Assembly (NCBI RefSeq): GCF_019399895.1 | Contig: NC_091886.1 | Span: forward strand, 248,001 to 312,000 | Direction: 5' to 3' | DNA length: 64,000 nucleotides | DNA from: Cardiocondyla obscurior | Taxonomy: Eukaryota > Arthropoda > Insecta > Hymenoptera > Formicidae | Shown: piece by piece, positions 33,222-44,024 of the stretch | How positions within the stretch are numbered: the stretch's first letter is position 1 | Layout: each line of letters begins with the position of its first letter | Notes under the pieces: model-generated | Databases searched by the model: none | What the model was told of the DNA's origin: nothing | The model's input: the letters and a program-made list of their open reading frames with translations, nothing else | Position numbers and translations under genes: made by a program

Positions 33222-34421
33222 TTATAAGACCTTGCGCACAACGTTAGACAGTGGACTATATTCAACTATGCGATCGTGTAAAATAAGACAATATGCGGTT
33301 GTATTCGCAGGAACATTTTCCTTGCAATCAAATTCTAATCGCACGTCTACAGTGGCGCTTTTGATTGACTCGTTCTGTCGAGAGCAATCGATAACAACAA
33401 ATGGTCCATATGATAGAAATGCTGCTACATTGCAAAAAGCCTCATAAGAACTGTTGCCATAATAAGCTTTACGAAAACGTATATACATATCATAAAGAAT
33501 GGCGTATCTTTTTTTGTCAAAATCTAAATTCAGATCATCATATGGATAATATTCAGAGTTGAGAAAAAGTTTCACATTTGTTAATTTACAATCATCAAAA
33601 ATGGTTGATTTTTTAGACATAACGTTTTTGCGATCGGTTTGCAGAGCAAAGATAACGTATCGAGGTTTTTCAAGTTGCGTTGCAGCCTTGACGGCCCAAG
33701 AATGTTTTGTAGTACTCTGCAAAAGAGGATATTCATACAAATCCCATGAGCGAAAAGTCATGCTTAAATATCGCCCACTATCCAAAGTTCGCAGCATGGA
33801 TAATTTATTGACCTCATTTAATATGACATGAGACATTCGCCACTGTATTTTATGCAATTCAATTTCTGGCTCTAATTTCGAATCTCCTATAATGGAATTA
33901 TTATCATTGCGAGCGCGTATTAAAATTAATTCATGGCGAGCGTTGACAACCACTCGTTTATAATCTTCACAGAAACCTAACAATATACTGAGGGGTACAC
34001 AAAAATTAAAGAATCCTTCTGACGTAGTTGATGTTTCACTCCATCCAGCATTTTGCAGCATCACAGCATTATCAGATGTTAGCGATATATAATTTTTAAG
34101 AGTGCTAGTTATTCCAACGTTTCTGTTGCGATCAATTTCTACACCATTGAGTTCATAACGGATTTCATGGAACATAAACGCTACACAATTATTTCCTAGC
34201 GCAGCTGTTAACTTATCGTCAGGTTTTTTTTTTTTTATTTTTCCCTTAATATAGAGAAAACTGTCACATGGCAACGTATACAAATCCTGTTGTATTGGTA
34301 TCCGTATTTCATCACTATATCCAAACGTTGTGTTAGCATATGGGTTGTATGTATGAGTTTCAATTTTAACAATACTATTGTCAAAGATCGGCTTATCATC
34401 AATAATCAATATATCAGCCAT
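33222..34421 (-). CDS. Polinton major capsid protein (double jelly-roll)
   Basis: This is a 399-residue protein from ATG 34421 (MADILIIDDKPIFDN). An in-frame ATG lies six codons upstream at 34439. It carries the conserved N-terminal jelly-roll region FMFHEIRYELNGVEIDRNRN, typical of Polinton capsid proteins, and later jelly-roll strands such as KLFLNSEYYPYDDLNLDF. It would form trimeric capsomers of an icosahedral shell. It is intact with no frameshift and lies in the structural cluster with minor capsid, protease and PLA2 genes on the same strand. It is shorter than some Polinton capsid proteins. Assignment is from motif recognition, not structure. Confidence 0.8.
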   Translation of the reverse strand: MADILIIDDKPIFDNSIVKIETHTYNPYANTTFGYSDEIRIPIQQDLYTLPCDSFLYIKGKIKKKKPDDKLTAALGNNCVAFMFHEIRYELNGVEIDRNRNVGITSTLKNYISLTSDNAVMLQNAGWSETSTTSEGFFNFCVPLSILLGFCEDYKRVVVNARHELILIRARNDNNSIIGDSKLEPEIELHKIQWRMSHVILNEVNKLSMLRTLDSGRYLSMTFRSWDLYEYPLLQSTTKHSWAVKAATQLEKPRYVIFALQTDRKNVMSKKSTIFDDCKLTNVKLFLNSEYYPYDDLNLDFDKKRYAILYDMYIRFRKAYYGNSSYEAFCNVAAFLSYGPFVVIDCSRQNESIKSATVDVRLEFDCKENVPANTTAYCLILHDRIVEYSPLSNVVRKVL

Positions 34422-34572
34422 TTTAGATGTTGCGCACAATGAAACTCAATGATTTTAAAAATTCTACGTTTGATGTAGTAAGTTTTTTCTTCAATAATTG
34501 AACTCCTTTGGTGGAAGCTGCGTATTTAGTTTGTCTCACGTTCGATGTTTTATTCAAAACGAGCATCTCACA

Positions 34573-35327
34573 CTAAAGTCGTCTCCGCACATGCAGTCTC
34601 ACGGTAATTTCTTCGCCACGAAAATCAAGCAATCGTCCGTTCTGATCTACAATGCGAATCGTCAAATCAGTAACGCTTCGTACGACGACTGGAAGGTAAA
34701 TGATCTGTGTTGGAGTTTCAGATATCTTATATCCAGGTGGAACCTTAGGTGAAAATTCATGTATTGTATGTACACGTTTTCCATTACTGTATGCACCCCC
34801 CGTTACACTGCATTCAATGCGAATAACATTTACATTGATAATTTGTATCGGTGCGTCCGATTCATGCCAACGTAACGGCTCGAGTATGCGATCTGATGAA
34901 AATCCTAACAACGATCCAATGTTGCATGGTTTGGTGAAATTTATTTGATAAATACACTTAATCTCGCTTTTCATCGTATTGTTATTAGCTTTAATCGTTA
35001 AAGGATAATCTTTTTCATCATTACCATATGAAATCGCGTTCTTTGCAACATCATTGATATGAAGCTCGTCGAGCGTACGTTTTAGATATTCGGCAATATC
35101 GCACAGTTCATACGAGCCGTCGGGAATGGTAATACTTTCTCCATCATTATCATCATCGGCATTATTGAAATAGAATGTATTATTTGATGAGTTTACATTA
35201 GGAATTGTAAAATACGTTTCAAAATCAGCCAGCCCGAGTTCATATTCTCCATCGCTTAAATCTATAGCGGAAAGTAGCTCACCGCGAGGATACTACTTTT
35301 GCCCGATAACGTGAGCGTCAGCGACAT
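34573..35327 (-). CDS. Polinton minor capsid (penton) protein, one frameshift
   Basis: Starting at ATG 35327 (MSLTLTLSGKSSILAV), the frame shifts by one base near 35265. It then runs open to 34573 through LSDGEYELGLADFETYF, IPDGSYELCDIAEYL and the C-terminal jelly-roll-like region ending VRLHVRRRL. The total is about 250 residues, the usual size for Polinton penton proteins. The stop is followed 150 nt later by the major capsid start. The break is not in a long homopolymer, so it may be a true mutation. It would occupy the five-fold vertices. Confidence 0.72.
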
Positions 35328-35341
35328 GTTTGATACTGAGT

Positions 35342-35779
35342 TTACAGCGCATAATGTTTGTTCTTAAATTGTGTATCAATCGTCTGTAGAAACTGTAGAC
35401 ACAATTGCCCACAGTTGTTTTGATTATATCGTTGATATGGTAAGCGATTATATTCAATTTGTGTTGCATCATTCCCCAGATATCGAGCAAGTTCTTGTGG
35501 CGGTCGAAGATTACCAAAACTATCAAAATACATAGCGCGATTTCCTCTTTTCGCATATGCCACCCAGTGGGTACCTAATCCTTCAACTTTATCTAAATTC
35601 ACAATACCGCTCTCGTTTTGATGTATTCCCCTAATCGGTAAAGTGTCACGCATAAAAACGCCTCTAAAATATGGAATGCGCATGTGTTTCGCTAATTGTC
35701 GCAACTGTATATCGGTAGTAGCACCTTTGGGAAGTTTCAACGTCTCATCGGCGTTTTTTTTTTCCTTTCTTATTTCCAT
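35342..35779 (-). CDS. Polinton adenovirus-type cysteine protease
   Basis: The protein matures virion precursors in the related systems. The core shows a catalytic triad in the right order: His in GLGTHWVAYAK, Asp in MYFDSFGN, and Gln/Cys region NNCGQLCLQFL. I prefer the start at 35779 (MEIRKEKKNADETLKL). An upstream in-frame ATG at 35827 would increase overlap with the PLA2 gene. The stop lies 14 nt before the minor capsid start. The frame is intact. Confidence 0.85.
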   Translation of the reverse strand: MEIRKEKKNADETLKLPKGATTDIQLRQLAKHMRIPYFRGVFMRDTLPIRGIHQNESGIVNLDKVEGLGTHWVAYAKRGNRAMYFDSFGNLRPPQELARYLGNDATQIEYNRLPYQRYNQNNCGQLCLQFLQTIDTQFKNKHYAL

Positions 35780-36389
35780 TATTTTTTCGAACTCCACCAC
35801 CACGTTTGTATGGAGCGAGATAAACACCGCGACCTTCCATGGCGTAATTGTGACGTTTCATTTCTTCAAGTTGGCGTTGTGAGGCTTTTTTATCATTTAC
35901 AGCTTTTGCGATTCCTGCGGCTCCACCAGCGAGCGAACCGATAGCACCCAGTAAGGGCAGAAGCGGTATAACGCCACCACGTTTTGCTATCGGAAGTGTT
36001 CGTTTCTTCACCGTTTTCTTCTTCAGCGTATTCTTCCTCGCTACACATAAGCCCATACCAAGTTTCGTTTTTGCTTTCATAGCTGCCCATACGGTCGTGG
36101 CTGCGGCCTTTTCACCAAAACTTGAATCTTCTGCGTTAATACGTTGCAGCGCTTTATTGGCAAGAATATTGTCAGCCACGTGGCGCTCTGCGAGATTGTT
36201 GCTACGTAAGTAGGCTATATCGTGATCGCGACAAGCCGCATCCAACGGATTAATTCCACGATCTCCTCTGGCAAATCGTTCGTTTAATCGAGTTCCTGGG
36301 CCGCAAAACTGGTACCCTGGTATGTGCAATTCAAACGGAAGTGCGTTAATCGCTCTGTTTAACAAGCCTCGCCCATTTTTCTCAGACAT
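35745..36389 (-). CDS. Polinton PLA2-domain (parvovirus VP1-like) virion protein
   Basis: This is a 214-residue protein. Residues 18-65 hold a secreted-type phospholipase A2 core with a calcium loop (YQFCGPGT) and the catalytic His-Asp (ACRDHDIAY), as in parvovirus VP1 unique regions. A basic segment (KKKTVKKRT), a glycine-rich hydrophobic stretch (LLPLLGAIGSLAGGAAGIA) and a strongly basic C-terminus follow. The likely role is membrane breach during entry plus DNA or capsid binding (inference). It overlaps the protease start and the upstream 103-residue ORF. PLA2 domains are known from some adintoviruses. Confidence 0.8.
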   Translation of the reverse strand: MSEKNGRGLLNRAINALPFELHIPGYQFCGPGTRLNERFARGDRGINPLDAACRDHDIAYLRSNNLAERHVADNILANKALQRINAEDSSFGEKAAATTVWAAMKAKTKLGMGLCVARKNTLKKKTVKKRTLPIAKRGGVIPLLPLLGAIGSLAGGAAGIAKAVNDKKASQRQLEEMKRHNYAMEGRGVYLAPYKRGGGVRKNNGNKKGKKKRR

Positions 36390-36670
36390 TCAATACAGTT
36401 TTTTATTAATGGCGCAGGACCGTCAACATGCGTTTCATAACTCAATAAATTATAATGTTTTAAACATCGACGGTATTGCCGAACATCTAAATCAGCCTTT
36501 AAGTGTTCAGGAAGCTTATTCCACAAATAGTCAATATGTTGCAAAAATCGTTGCAATAAGAATATTTTCGGAATATGCTGTAGTTGTTCAGCGGTTAAAT
36601 CACAGATATTACAATCGTCCGACAGCAACAAAAACATAGTGAATACTGAGCGTTTAATTTTTATGCACAC
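36359..36670 (-). CDS. Small Polinton ORF, 103 residues, unknown
   Basis: It begins MCIKIKRSVFTMFLLL (a later M could be the start), with a helical, leucine-rich middle and cysteines in CNIC and CIEC near the ends. It overlaps the PLA2 gene by 31 nt and is the first gene of the minus-strand structural cluster, divergent from the ATPase. No domain is recognised. Confidence 0.5.
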   Translation of the reverse strand: MCIKIKRSVFTMFLLLSDDCNICDLTAEQLQHIPKIFLLQRFLQHIDYLWNKLPEHLKADLDVRQYRRCLKHYNLLSYETHVDGPAPLIKNCIECLRKMGEAC

Positions 36671-36720
36671 AACTATAAATATATCAGCATGGATGATATT
36701 GATCTCATTTAGAAGGTAGA
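36665..36720. promoter_or_regulatory. Short divergent intergenic promoter region
   Basis: Only 50 nt separate the divergent 103-residue ORF and the ATPase gene. It contains CTATAAATATATC, a TATA-like tract suited to the plus-strand cluster. Confidence 0.35.
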
Positions 36721-37410
36721 ATGCGGTTCATACAGCAAGCGCCACCATTCAAGGTGGTGAATTTCGATGACAAGTTATTATCCGAGTGTGTGTTACATAG
36801 ACATGGAAACATGTTACCGAGTTCTATTCGCGCTATCATTTGTGGTCCATCAAATTGCGGCAAAACTAATGTATTAATAAGTCTGTTGGAAAGTCCGCAT
36901 GGTATACGATTTGAAAACGTTTATGTATACTCGAAATCGTTGCAACAACCAAAATATCAGTATTTGAAAAAGATATTGGCACCAATAGAAGAAATTAATT
37001 ATTTCACATTTTCAAATAATATTGATGTTGTTCCACCGAGCGAAGCACTTCCGAATTCTATATTTATTTTTGATGACATAGCATGTGATAAGCAGGATGC
37101 GGTAAGAGAATACTTTGCAATGGGGCGACACGCGAACGTTGACAGTTTTTATCTTTGTCAAACGTATGCGAAAATACCGAAGCATCTTATACGTGACAAT
37201 ACGAATTTTTTAATTCTATTTAAACAAGATGTTACAAATATGAAACATATATATAATGATCATGTTAACACTGATATGTCATTCGAAGATTTTGATAAAT
37301 TGTGTCGAATATGTTGGCAACAAAAGTATGGATTTGTGGTGATTGATAAGGACAGTGCTATTTCAAACGGTCGCTATAGAAAGGGATTTAACGACTTCGT
37401 GGTATCATAA
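36721..37410 (+). CDS. Polinton packaging ATPase (FtsK/HerA-like)
   Basis: A 229-residue A32-like ATPase expected to pump DNA into capsids. Walker A is GPSNCGKT (about residues 42-49) and Walker B is IFIFDD (about 117-122), followed by the motif LCQTYAKIPKHLIRDN. It starts MRFIQQAPPFKVVNFDDK and is intact. It is the first gene of the plus-strand cluster, 49 nt before the DUF8207-like gene. Confidence 0.9.
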   Translation: MRFIQQAPPFKVVNFDDKLLSECVLHRHGNMLPSSIRAIICGPSNCGKTNVLISLLESPHGIRFENVYVYSKSLQQPKYQYLKKILAPIEEINYFTFSNNIDVVPPSEALPNSIFIFDDIACDKQDAVREYFAMGRHANVDSFYLCQTYAKIPKHLIRDNTNFLILFKQDVTNMKHIYNDHVNTDMSFEDFDKLCRICWQQKYGFVVIDKDSAISNGRYRKGFNDFVVS

Positions 37411-37458
37411 TGTAATCAGTTGTTGTTGATACACCGATTGATAACTGTCAAGCTCAAT

Positions 37459-38679
37459 ATGAATAACAACAGTGAACTTAAAAATCGAGAGATAATTGCG
37501 AAGAAAATTGCTCAAACGAGCGATTCGATTCGCAAAAAGTATCATGCCATGAAGACGGGAAAGATGGAAGAAGATATCGCGTTGGAGCGACATTTTAAAC
37601 CCATCGTTGAGCCTCTTAAACAGATTGTGGAAAACACCGTTGGAAACAACGAAGTTGAATCAGCCATATCAAAGAACGACTCATATTTTCTGGAAAAAAG
37701 ATGTTTAACACCAAAACAAAAACGATTAATTACGGCATCTCCAATATCATTACCTGAAGAAAAAGAAGAAAGTAGATCGACACCAAAACGGAATCGATTA
37801 ATAAATACATCGCTGATATCTTTATTGGGAGAAGAAGAAGATGAAAGTAGATTGACACCAAAACGAAAACGATCAAATGCAACGTCACCGATAACAGCAT
37901 CGACTCCAATTAAATCAGCGTTAAAACAATCACGCACCATACCGTCCACATTAAACGAGACGCCTAAGTTCGCGCAACAACGAAATTTTTCATCAAGGGA
38001 ACGTTCACACTCACATTCCATTGAAGACGTTTTCGATACCGCAGACGAACCGTTGGTAACATCTATTCGACAAAAGTTGCGAACATCAGAAGGTTGGAAG
38101 ACTCTTCAAACTCATTATGGACCGTTGGGACAAAAGTATCTAGGCGCTGTTTTAAGCGGAAAAAAATCTATTAACATCGATAGCGTTTACGGAGTTTATT
38201 TCAACGACAATGGAACGATGATTGGCAACAAGCGTGTTGATTTAGATAAAAATGATAATATATTGATAGATGGTAAAAAGTATCCTGGAACAGTGGGACT
38301 TTACGAATTGATTTTTATGAGATTTCCCGATGAGAGCAGTTATACTGATACCGATAAAGAAAATTATAAAAGTATACTCATGGCAACGAATGCACATAAA
38401 CGTGACTACAATTCTCAAAATCAAGTAAAGAGTAACAAAGGTCACAAATATAAGAATATAATCGCTCCTGTGCTGAGTAAAAAAATTGGACAAGGTATAC
38501 CATACGCTGTAACATTAAACAATAATAAAATCGATTATGTTCATTGGGATGATCCAAACGAGCTCGTAGATCGTCTTCGATTGCTCGAAGCCTCACGCTA
38601 TGCAGGTCATAACGCTCACGACAATGAGATTTTATCAATTATTGAGGAACTTCGCGAAGTGGGGCTTATTATAAATTGA
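37459..38679 (+). CDS. Polinton DUF8207-like protein
   Basis: From ATG 37459 (MNNNSELKNREIIAKK) it is about 406 residues. The N-terminal third is a coiled, charged segment. The middle has three imperfect repeats of about 27 residues around TPKRKRL(I/S)..TS(P/L)IS (roughly residues 85-155). The C-terminal domain runs from LQTHYGPLGQKYLG through GVYFNDNGTMIGNKRVDLD, YPGTVGLYELIF and IIEELREVGL, a pattern seen in Polinton-linked DUF8207 proteins. Function is unknown. It stands between the ATPase and the coiled-coil protein, so a virion or assembly role is plausible. Confidence 0.7.
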   Translation: MNNNSELKNREIIAKKIAQTSDSIRKKYHAMKTGKMEEDIALERHFKPIVEPLKQIVENTVGNNEVESAISKNDSYFLEKRCLTPKQKRLITASPISLPEEKEESRSTPKRNRLINTSLISLLGEEEDESRLTPKRKRSNATSPITASTPIKSALKQSRTIPSTLNETPKFAQQRNFSSRERSHSHSIEDVFDTADEPLVTSIRQKLRTSEGWKTLQTHYGPLGQKYLGAVLSGKKSINIDSVYGVYFNDNGTMIGNKRVDLDKNDNILIDGKKYPGTVGLYELIFMRFPDESSYTDTDKENYKSILMATNAHKRDYNSQNQVKSNKGHKYKNIIAPVLSKKIGQGIPYAVTLNNNKIDYVHWDDPNELVDRLRLLEASRYAGHNAHDNEILSIIEELREVGLIIN

Positions 38680-38714
38680 AGTATGCATACACAATTTAAT
38701 CATTTGATATCGAA

Positions 38715-39104
38715 ATGCCGATTAACAAGTTTGGAACATTGCTTAAAGATGGTGGAGGAAGCAATACTAATCAACATTATCGATATAATGCGTTAGTTAG
38801 AAATTACGTGCGCGATAACGCTCTTTGTGTAACATCCACCGATTACGACGCGCGATCACACAAAATTAAGCATGTAGCTGAACCTTTGGACGATGATGAT
38901 GCTGTCAACAAACAATATGTTCAACAAAATTTACAGATTTTAAAGAATGAAATTGTGGAACTTAATAATAATGTTCAACAGAATGTGTTGAATTTAAAAG
39001 ATCAACTAAATGAACTGAATAAGAAAATGGAAATACTACAGAGTAGTCTACAGGTTGTGGTAAACTCGCTTCGCAATAAATTTATTCGCGGTGAACAGAA
39101 TTAA
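38715..39104 (+). CDS. Polinton coiled-coil, fibre-like protein
   Basis: A 129-residue protein (MPINKFGTLLKDGGG...). After a basic head (DARSHKIKHVAEPLDDDDAV) it has a continuous heptad-like coiled coil in residues 70-120 (QILKNEIVELNNNVQQNVLN onward). The head plus trimeric-type coiled coil resembles attachment or fibre-type structural proteins (inference). It is 36 nt downstream of the DUF8207-like gene. The frame is intact. Confidence 0.6.
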   Translation: MPINKFGTLLKDGGGSNTNQHYRYNALVRNYVRDNALCVTSTDYDARSHKIKHVAEPLDDDDAVNKQYVQQNLQILKNEIVELNNNVQQNVLNLKDQLNELNKKMEILQSSLQVVVNSLRNKFIRGEQN

Positions 39105-39111
39105 ACAGCTG

Positions 39112-39142
39112 CCGTTGCCGTTTGCTGTTCCCGTTGCCGTTC

Positions 39143-39183
<41 letters not shown>
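39112..39183. repeat. (CCGTTG)n microsatellite
   Basis: About ten hexamer units lie between the coiled-coil gene and the integrase gene. On the plus strand they read Pro-Leu repeats in the integrase frame. Confidence 0.9.
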
Positions 39184-39286
39184 TTCTATTGTTAATACCG
39201 TTTTGTTATCGTTTTCGGTGTTGCTATTGTTCATATTTATGAAAAAAAATTTTTTTAATAGTGTGGTAAATCTCATAGCTTTAAAA

Positions 39287-40225
39287 ATGCCAAAGAAAAT
39301 AAGCTCAGAAAAACTACAATTGGTAAACGAATTGCATACACCGGCGAGAAGAAATTTTTCTCGAAGGCGTGTCATAGTGCGCGGGTATGATGACTTGTGG
39401 CACGCTGATGTGGTCGAGATGCGCCCATACACACGTGTCAACCAAGGTTACCACTACATATTCACCGTTATCGATGTGCTGAGCAAGCATGCATGGGCTG
39501 TACCATTAAAGACAAAAAGCGGTATCGAAGTTGCAACAGCGATTGCAAAGATCTTTCGCAATAATAAAAGATGTCCGAATAATCTTCAAACTGATAAAGG
39601 AAAAGAATTTTACAACGCAAACGTACAAAAACTCTTAAAAAAACATAATATTAACCATTATTCTACATACACTGTAATGAAAGCGTCAGTTGTCGAACGA
39701 TTTAATCGAACGCTTAAAAACGCTATGTGGAAAATGTTTACACTCAATGGAAATTATAAATGGCTTGATTCACTGCAGCAGCTTGTTTTGGATTATAATA
39801 TGCGAAAACATCGAACTATTGGTATGCGACCTGTCGATGTTACCCCTGCAAACGCAGGCAAACTCTTGGCAACGGTCTACAGCCGCATAAAGATTGCTGC
39901 TCCAGCACGGTTTAAAACTGGTGATTCAGTACGTGTTAGCAAATTCAAAACAATATTTGAAAAAGGCTATACACCAAATTGGACTACGGAAGTATTTACA
40001 ATCGTCAAAGTGCAAAAAACTAATCCTGTGACATACTTGTTGGAGGATTCTTGTGGAAAACCTATCGCTGGAGGATTCTATGAACAGGAATTGCTTCACG
40101 TAAATAATCCTGATGTATATCTTGTCGAAAAAGTGTTACGAAAACAAGGAAATAATGTTTATGTAAAGTGGCTGGGATTCAATAATTCACATAACTCATG
40201 GATATGCAAGAATAACGTTTTATAA
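39287..40225 (+). CDS. Polinton retroviral-type integrase with chromodomain-like tail
   Basis: This rve-family integrase inserts the element. The catalytic residues are visible as D in WHADVV, D in QTDKGKEFYN and E in VVERFNRTLKNAMWK. A beta-rich domain follows (FKTGDSVRVSKFKTIFEKGY), then a short chromodomain-like end (VEKVLRKQGNNVYVKWLGF ... SWI). The start is ambiguous. MPKKISSEK at 39287 is preferred, MKKNFFN at 39239 is possible, and the open frame extends back through the CCGTTG repeat to 39122. Expected length is 312 residues from 39287. It is intact. Confidence 0.9.
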   Translation: MPKKISSEKLQLVNELHTPARRNFSRRRVIVRGYDDLWHADVVEMRPYTRVNQGYHYIFTVIDVLSKHAWAVPLKTKSGIEVATAIAKIFRNNKRCPNNLQTDKGKEFYNANVQKLLKKHNINHYSTYTVMKASVVERFNRTLKNAMWKMFTLNGNYKWLDSLQQLVLDYNMRKHRTIGMRPVDVTPANAGKLLATVYSRIKIAAPARFKTGDSVRVSKFKTIFEKGYTPNWTTEVFTIVKVQKTNPVTYLLEDSCGKPIAGGFYEQELLHVNNPDVYLVEKVLRKQGNNVYVKWLGFNNSHNSWICKNNVL

Positions 40226-40296
40226 GAATTTTATATAATTAAAAATTTTTTTATTAACAATATATAATGTATAATGTATAATATATAAAAAATTTT

Positions 40297-43200
40297 TTAC
40301 AACGGTATTTTATAATGCCCCCATGGTAATGTTTCAATAGAATCCTGTATAATATATCGTTTATCATCATATGGACTTAAAGCAGTTTTTTCCTCACGTA
40401 TAGTATACACTTCGTGCAGCTTAGATCTTATACATGTTTGCTGACGCGTCATTTCTATTTCCTCCTTCAAGCATCGTGTGTAATCATCAAACGTTATCTT
40501 CTTGGCGACAACATTACTCTTAACACCTTTAATCTTTTTGTATCTTTTTTACCATTTACTCGTAATGCATACATTTTTGCTCGAAGTCCAATAAATTCAG
40601 TCATGATCGCTCCATTGTTTTCATCTTTCATCAAACCTGGTACTTTTTTATTGACTTGTGGAATACCATACACATTGTCACAAGCGTAATCACTTGTATC
40701 AAATCTATTAATATCACGTTTCATAATCTCATAAACATCTTCACACTCTATATGATATATAAGACTGTCTGTGTCAGTATACATAATTTTACATTTATTT
40801 TGATAAAGAGGTTGCATGTACTCATGATGAAATTCATATAAACATGTTTTAGATATGTCCAGAATGCACATTCCAACATAGATCGGTTTATTAAATTTCA
40901 CTTCAAGTTTGCGCATTTCAATCGCTACCAGATTTTCGGCGAAAATGCTACGACTATGAAAATTCGGTTTCGAGATCAATGCCTCAGCACCAAATCTGCC
41001 CTCCCAATGTGTTACGAGCCTTACATCAACATGATTACGCACGTTCTCCATAGTTTTTCCAAATACTGCATTATTCATTAATTTATACAAGTTTTTTTCA
41101 AAATCATTTTTTGCAAGCGTTCTAAATTTGGTATTAAGTTCTATATAAACACGTAGCCATGGGGATTGTTTAAATTGTAATATGCGATGTATTTTTGTAA
41201 GATGCAGTCCATGATTAATACATTGCTGTAAATTGCGATAATGAATGATGTAACGCTTCTTATCATATAAGGTTGCGAGAAGCTTGTCCTGCCGCTTACC
41301 GGGTGGCTTATCGCGCGTTGGACAGAATGGTAGGTCGGCATGCGCATCGTGTAAACGTTGTGAATACTCTAAATCAACCTCGAAAATATAACCATTGGGT
41401 GAGTCTGGTGGCACACTCATCACATCGAAATTAGAAACATTGTCAACCCATTGAAAATCGGCATATGGTAGCGGTTGACACATCGCCCATCCATACAAAT
41501 TATTAACATCAAAATACATTAAATATGTTGATGATTTTGATGAATCATATGACTGCATATATTTATTATTGGCACATGCATATCTGCTTGAGCATTGACT
41601 TAAACCACCGCGTATACCGCGTTCAATAAACATAACCATATCAATGTCAGTAAGAAGTTCAAATTTTACACCCGTGTGTTTTAACATCGCGTCCCACGTA
41701 AAACCTGGTAAGGTGTAATAATATGCGGGATCAAGTTTGTAACTCACTATACAGCTGTCTCTAAAGTTTTCAAATATGTCAGCTAATAACAAGACATCAG
41801 TTTTTAAATACAGATCACTGTATTCTCCGAGCGTTTGAATTGAGAATCGTTGCCAGATATCTATAGCGTGTGCATAATCATTTTCGGATACTGTATCATC
41901 AGTCAATGAGCTGTAAAATGATTCACGTGGAGGCAAACATACATCTTCCAATTTTTCAATACTGTCAACATATTCATATGGAAAGACTCCTTTACGTGTT
42001 AATAAATCAAAATTTTCATTAGTTAGATTAGAAAATTCATATCGCGACACTTGCAATTTATCTTTACTTAGAAATGATGCTAACTTCTCAAGACTTGTAT
42101 TTAGAAATTTAAATGAATCAATAAACCTTAATTTTATACAATTATTTCTATTATCGGTGGTGCTTTTAACATTTTTTGTAAATGATATATATTTCTCTTT
42201 CGTTATGGGAAGCAGTTCTATAGTTCCTTCATAGGCAGTTGCAATTTCTTTGATAATAAAATGTGCATCGTAACCCGATAAATTATGAAAAACTATGGGA
42301 ATACAATTCGAATCCATATAATTTATATTACAATTTGAATGTGCTGGTCCTCTATATCGACCGGTTAAGTGACAGTGATCGCGGACTCGTATGTCATCTG
42401 ATACAAATGGTTTTTCACATATGTGACAATGTGTAGCTTTGTTAAAATTTTCCAACTCGTCTCGTGTAAAATCAGCCATGGGTACATTAGCTGATAAAAT
42501 TGTTTTTACATTATGCGCTAAATTTTTAAGTTCCTCGGCGAACCATGCAACACAGTTATTACCGCGATGAAACCGATACATTGATAGCGACTTATTGTAT
42601 GAACAGCATACATAATACCCTATGCTAAAAACCTTATGATGTTGGTGTGCGCATGTAGATGTGGTGGAGTCAGCATTCGTTTTTTCTAGGGTACATTCCA
42701 AATCAGCATATACCACAAATGGAACTCGTTCCTTTCTAGTATAGTTGTCAAAACTTAACCATTTGTTTTCATCACATGGTAATATAATTGCGCACTCATT
42801 AATTTTTCCACAATCTACGCTGTGTACCATTAATCTTTCACTTGAACTAAAGTAATGTAAGCATCTGGAATAAAGAATATAAATGCATTAAAAATTTTTT
42901 ATTGTATAAAAGAAAAAAAACATTTTTATTTACATTTTATACTTACCGATCACAAAAATATTTCTTACTCTTTGTTTTACTAAGCTGTGAACTTATAAGA
43001 CGTGATAAATTTTTTATCAATGAAAAATGTCCAACATCATTATCTCGCTGTGTGTACAACAAATGAATGTGTCTCTCTCGTACTTTATCTGTGAGTTGTA
43101 TTGGTAGAATTTTTTTCTTCTCAATCGTATATATGTTGATGGAAATATTATTAAGATTTTCAAATTTTTTAACATGTTTCATAGTTATTGGAAACTCAAT

Positions 43201-44024
43201 ACCTTCAAGATTTAACACTGTTGCATAATGTGGATATGATATTATTCGATCCACATGTTTCTCGGCTGGGTATAGAGCGGCTACCACTGACCATGCGAAA
43301 CATGCATTGTCAGCAGATTGTATATTTATCACAGCTCTTTTCATTTTAATTTCCTGTGGTAATATCACATGGCACCCAGCATGTAATGGATTGTGTTTAT
43401 TTACATTTATCATCAAATTATGTATACGCGACAGTGCCCACCCGCTGTCACGTTCTTGAAATTCATCCAAGGATGTGAGAATAGGCTCGATAATGCGTGA
43501 CTCGTACCACTCTTGTAGATCACTTGAACGAAAGAGTTTACAGTTTTTGTGCACACACTTTTATTTGCAGTTTTATTGTTAGCTACAAATTCACCATTAA
43601 ATACAACATTAATTTTTATATTGTTATGTTTATGCATAACATTTTGCACATGTTTTAATACAATGTCTTGCGCATCTTCCAGAAATTTGCGAGGCTCGAT
43701 ATAGTTTGAATTAATTACCACACCAGTTAATATGCGGCTTTCAAAAGCTGTGTCAATTTCACGCCATCGAAATCCTTTATTTTTTGTATTATGTCCAGCA
43801 CCCACATGAATGAAACGTTGTTTTGTTAAATCTCTTAAACTTTCGATACGTGCAATACATGCAACTAGTGATTGCTTCGCACCGATTGATAATCTTGCGC
43901 GTTTATTTCGCCCCTGGTCCTCCAATAATTCGATATATTCTTCACATTGCTGATTCCATGCATTAAATTCTTCTAAAGTCAATCGATCTGCTTGCGCTGT
44001 CAACTGTTGCTCTCGTCGATCCAT
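40297..44024 (-). CDS. Polinton protein-primed family B DNA polymerase, one intron, two one-base frameshifts
   Basis: This protein replicates the element. It starts at 44024 (MDRREQQLTAQADRL). An 82-nt GT/AG intron (42946-42865) splices ...KKYFCDR to CLHYF in frame. Conserved N-terminal blocks are FKW/FRWREIDTAFESRILTG and DSGWALSRI. A zinc-like CHICEKPF...HCHLTGRYRG lies between exonuclease motifs (VVYADLEC, FHNLSGYDAHF). Polymerase motifs are YFDVNNLYGWAM, KLMNNAVFGKTMENVR and YTDTDSL. The frame is broken by one-base shortfalls in A-runs near 43556 and near 40542. The second costs only the last 80 or so residues, which continue open in another frame to a TAA at 40299-40297. Expected length is about 1200 residues. 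Confidence 0.92.
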
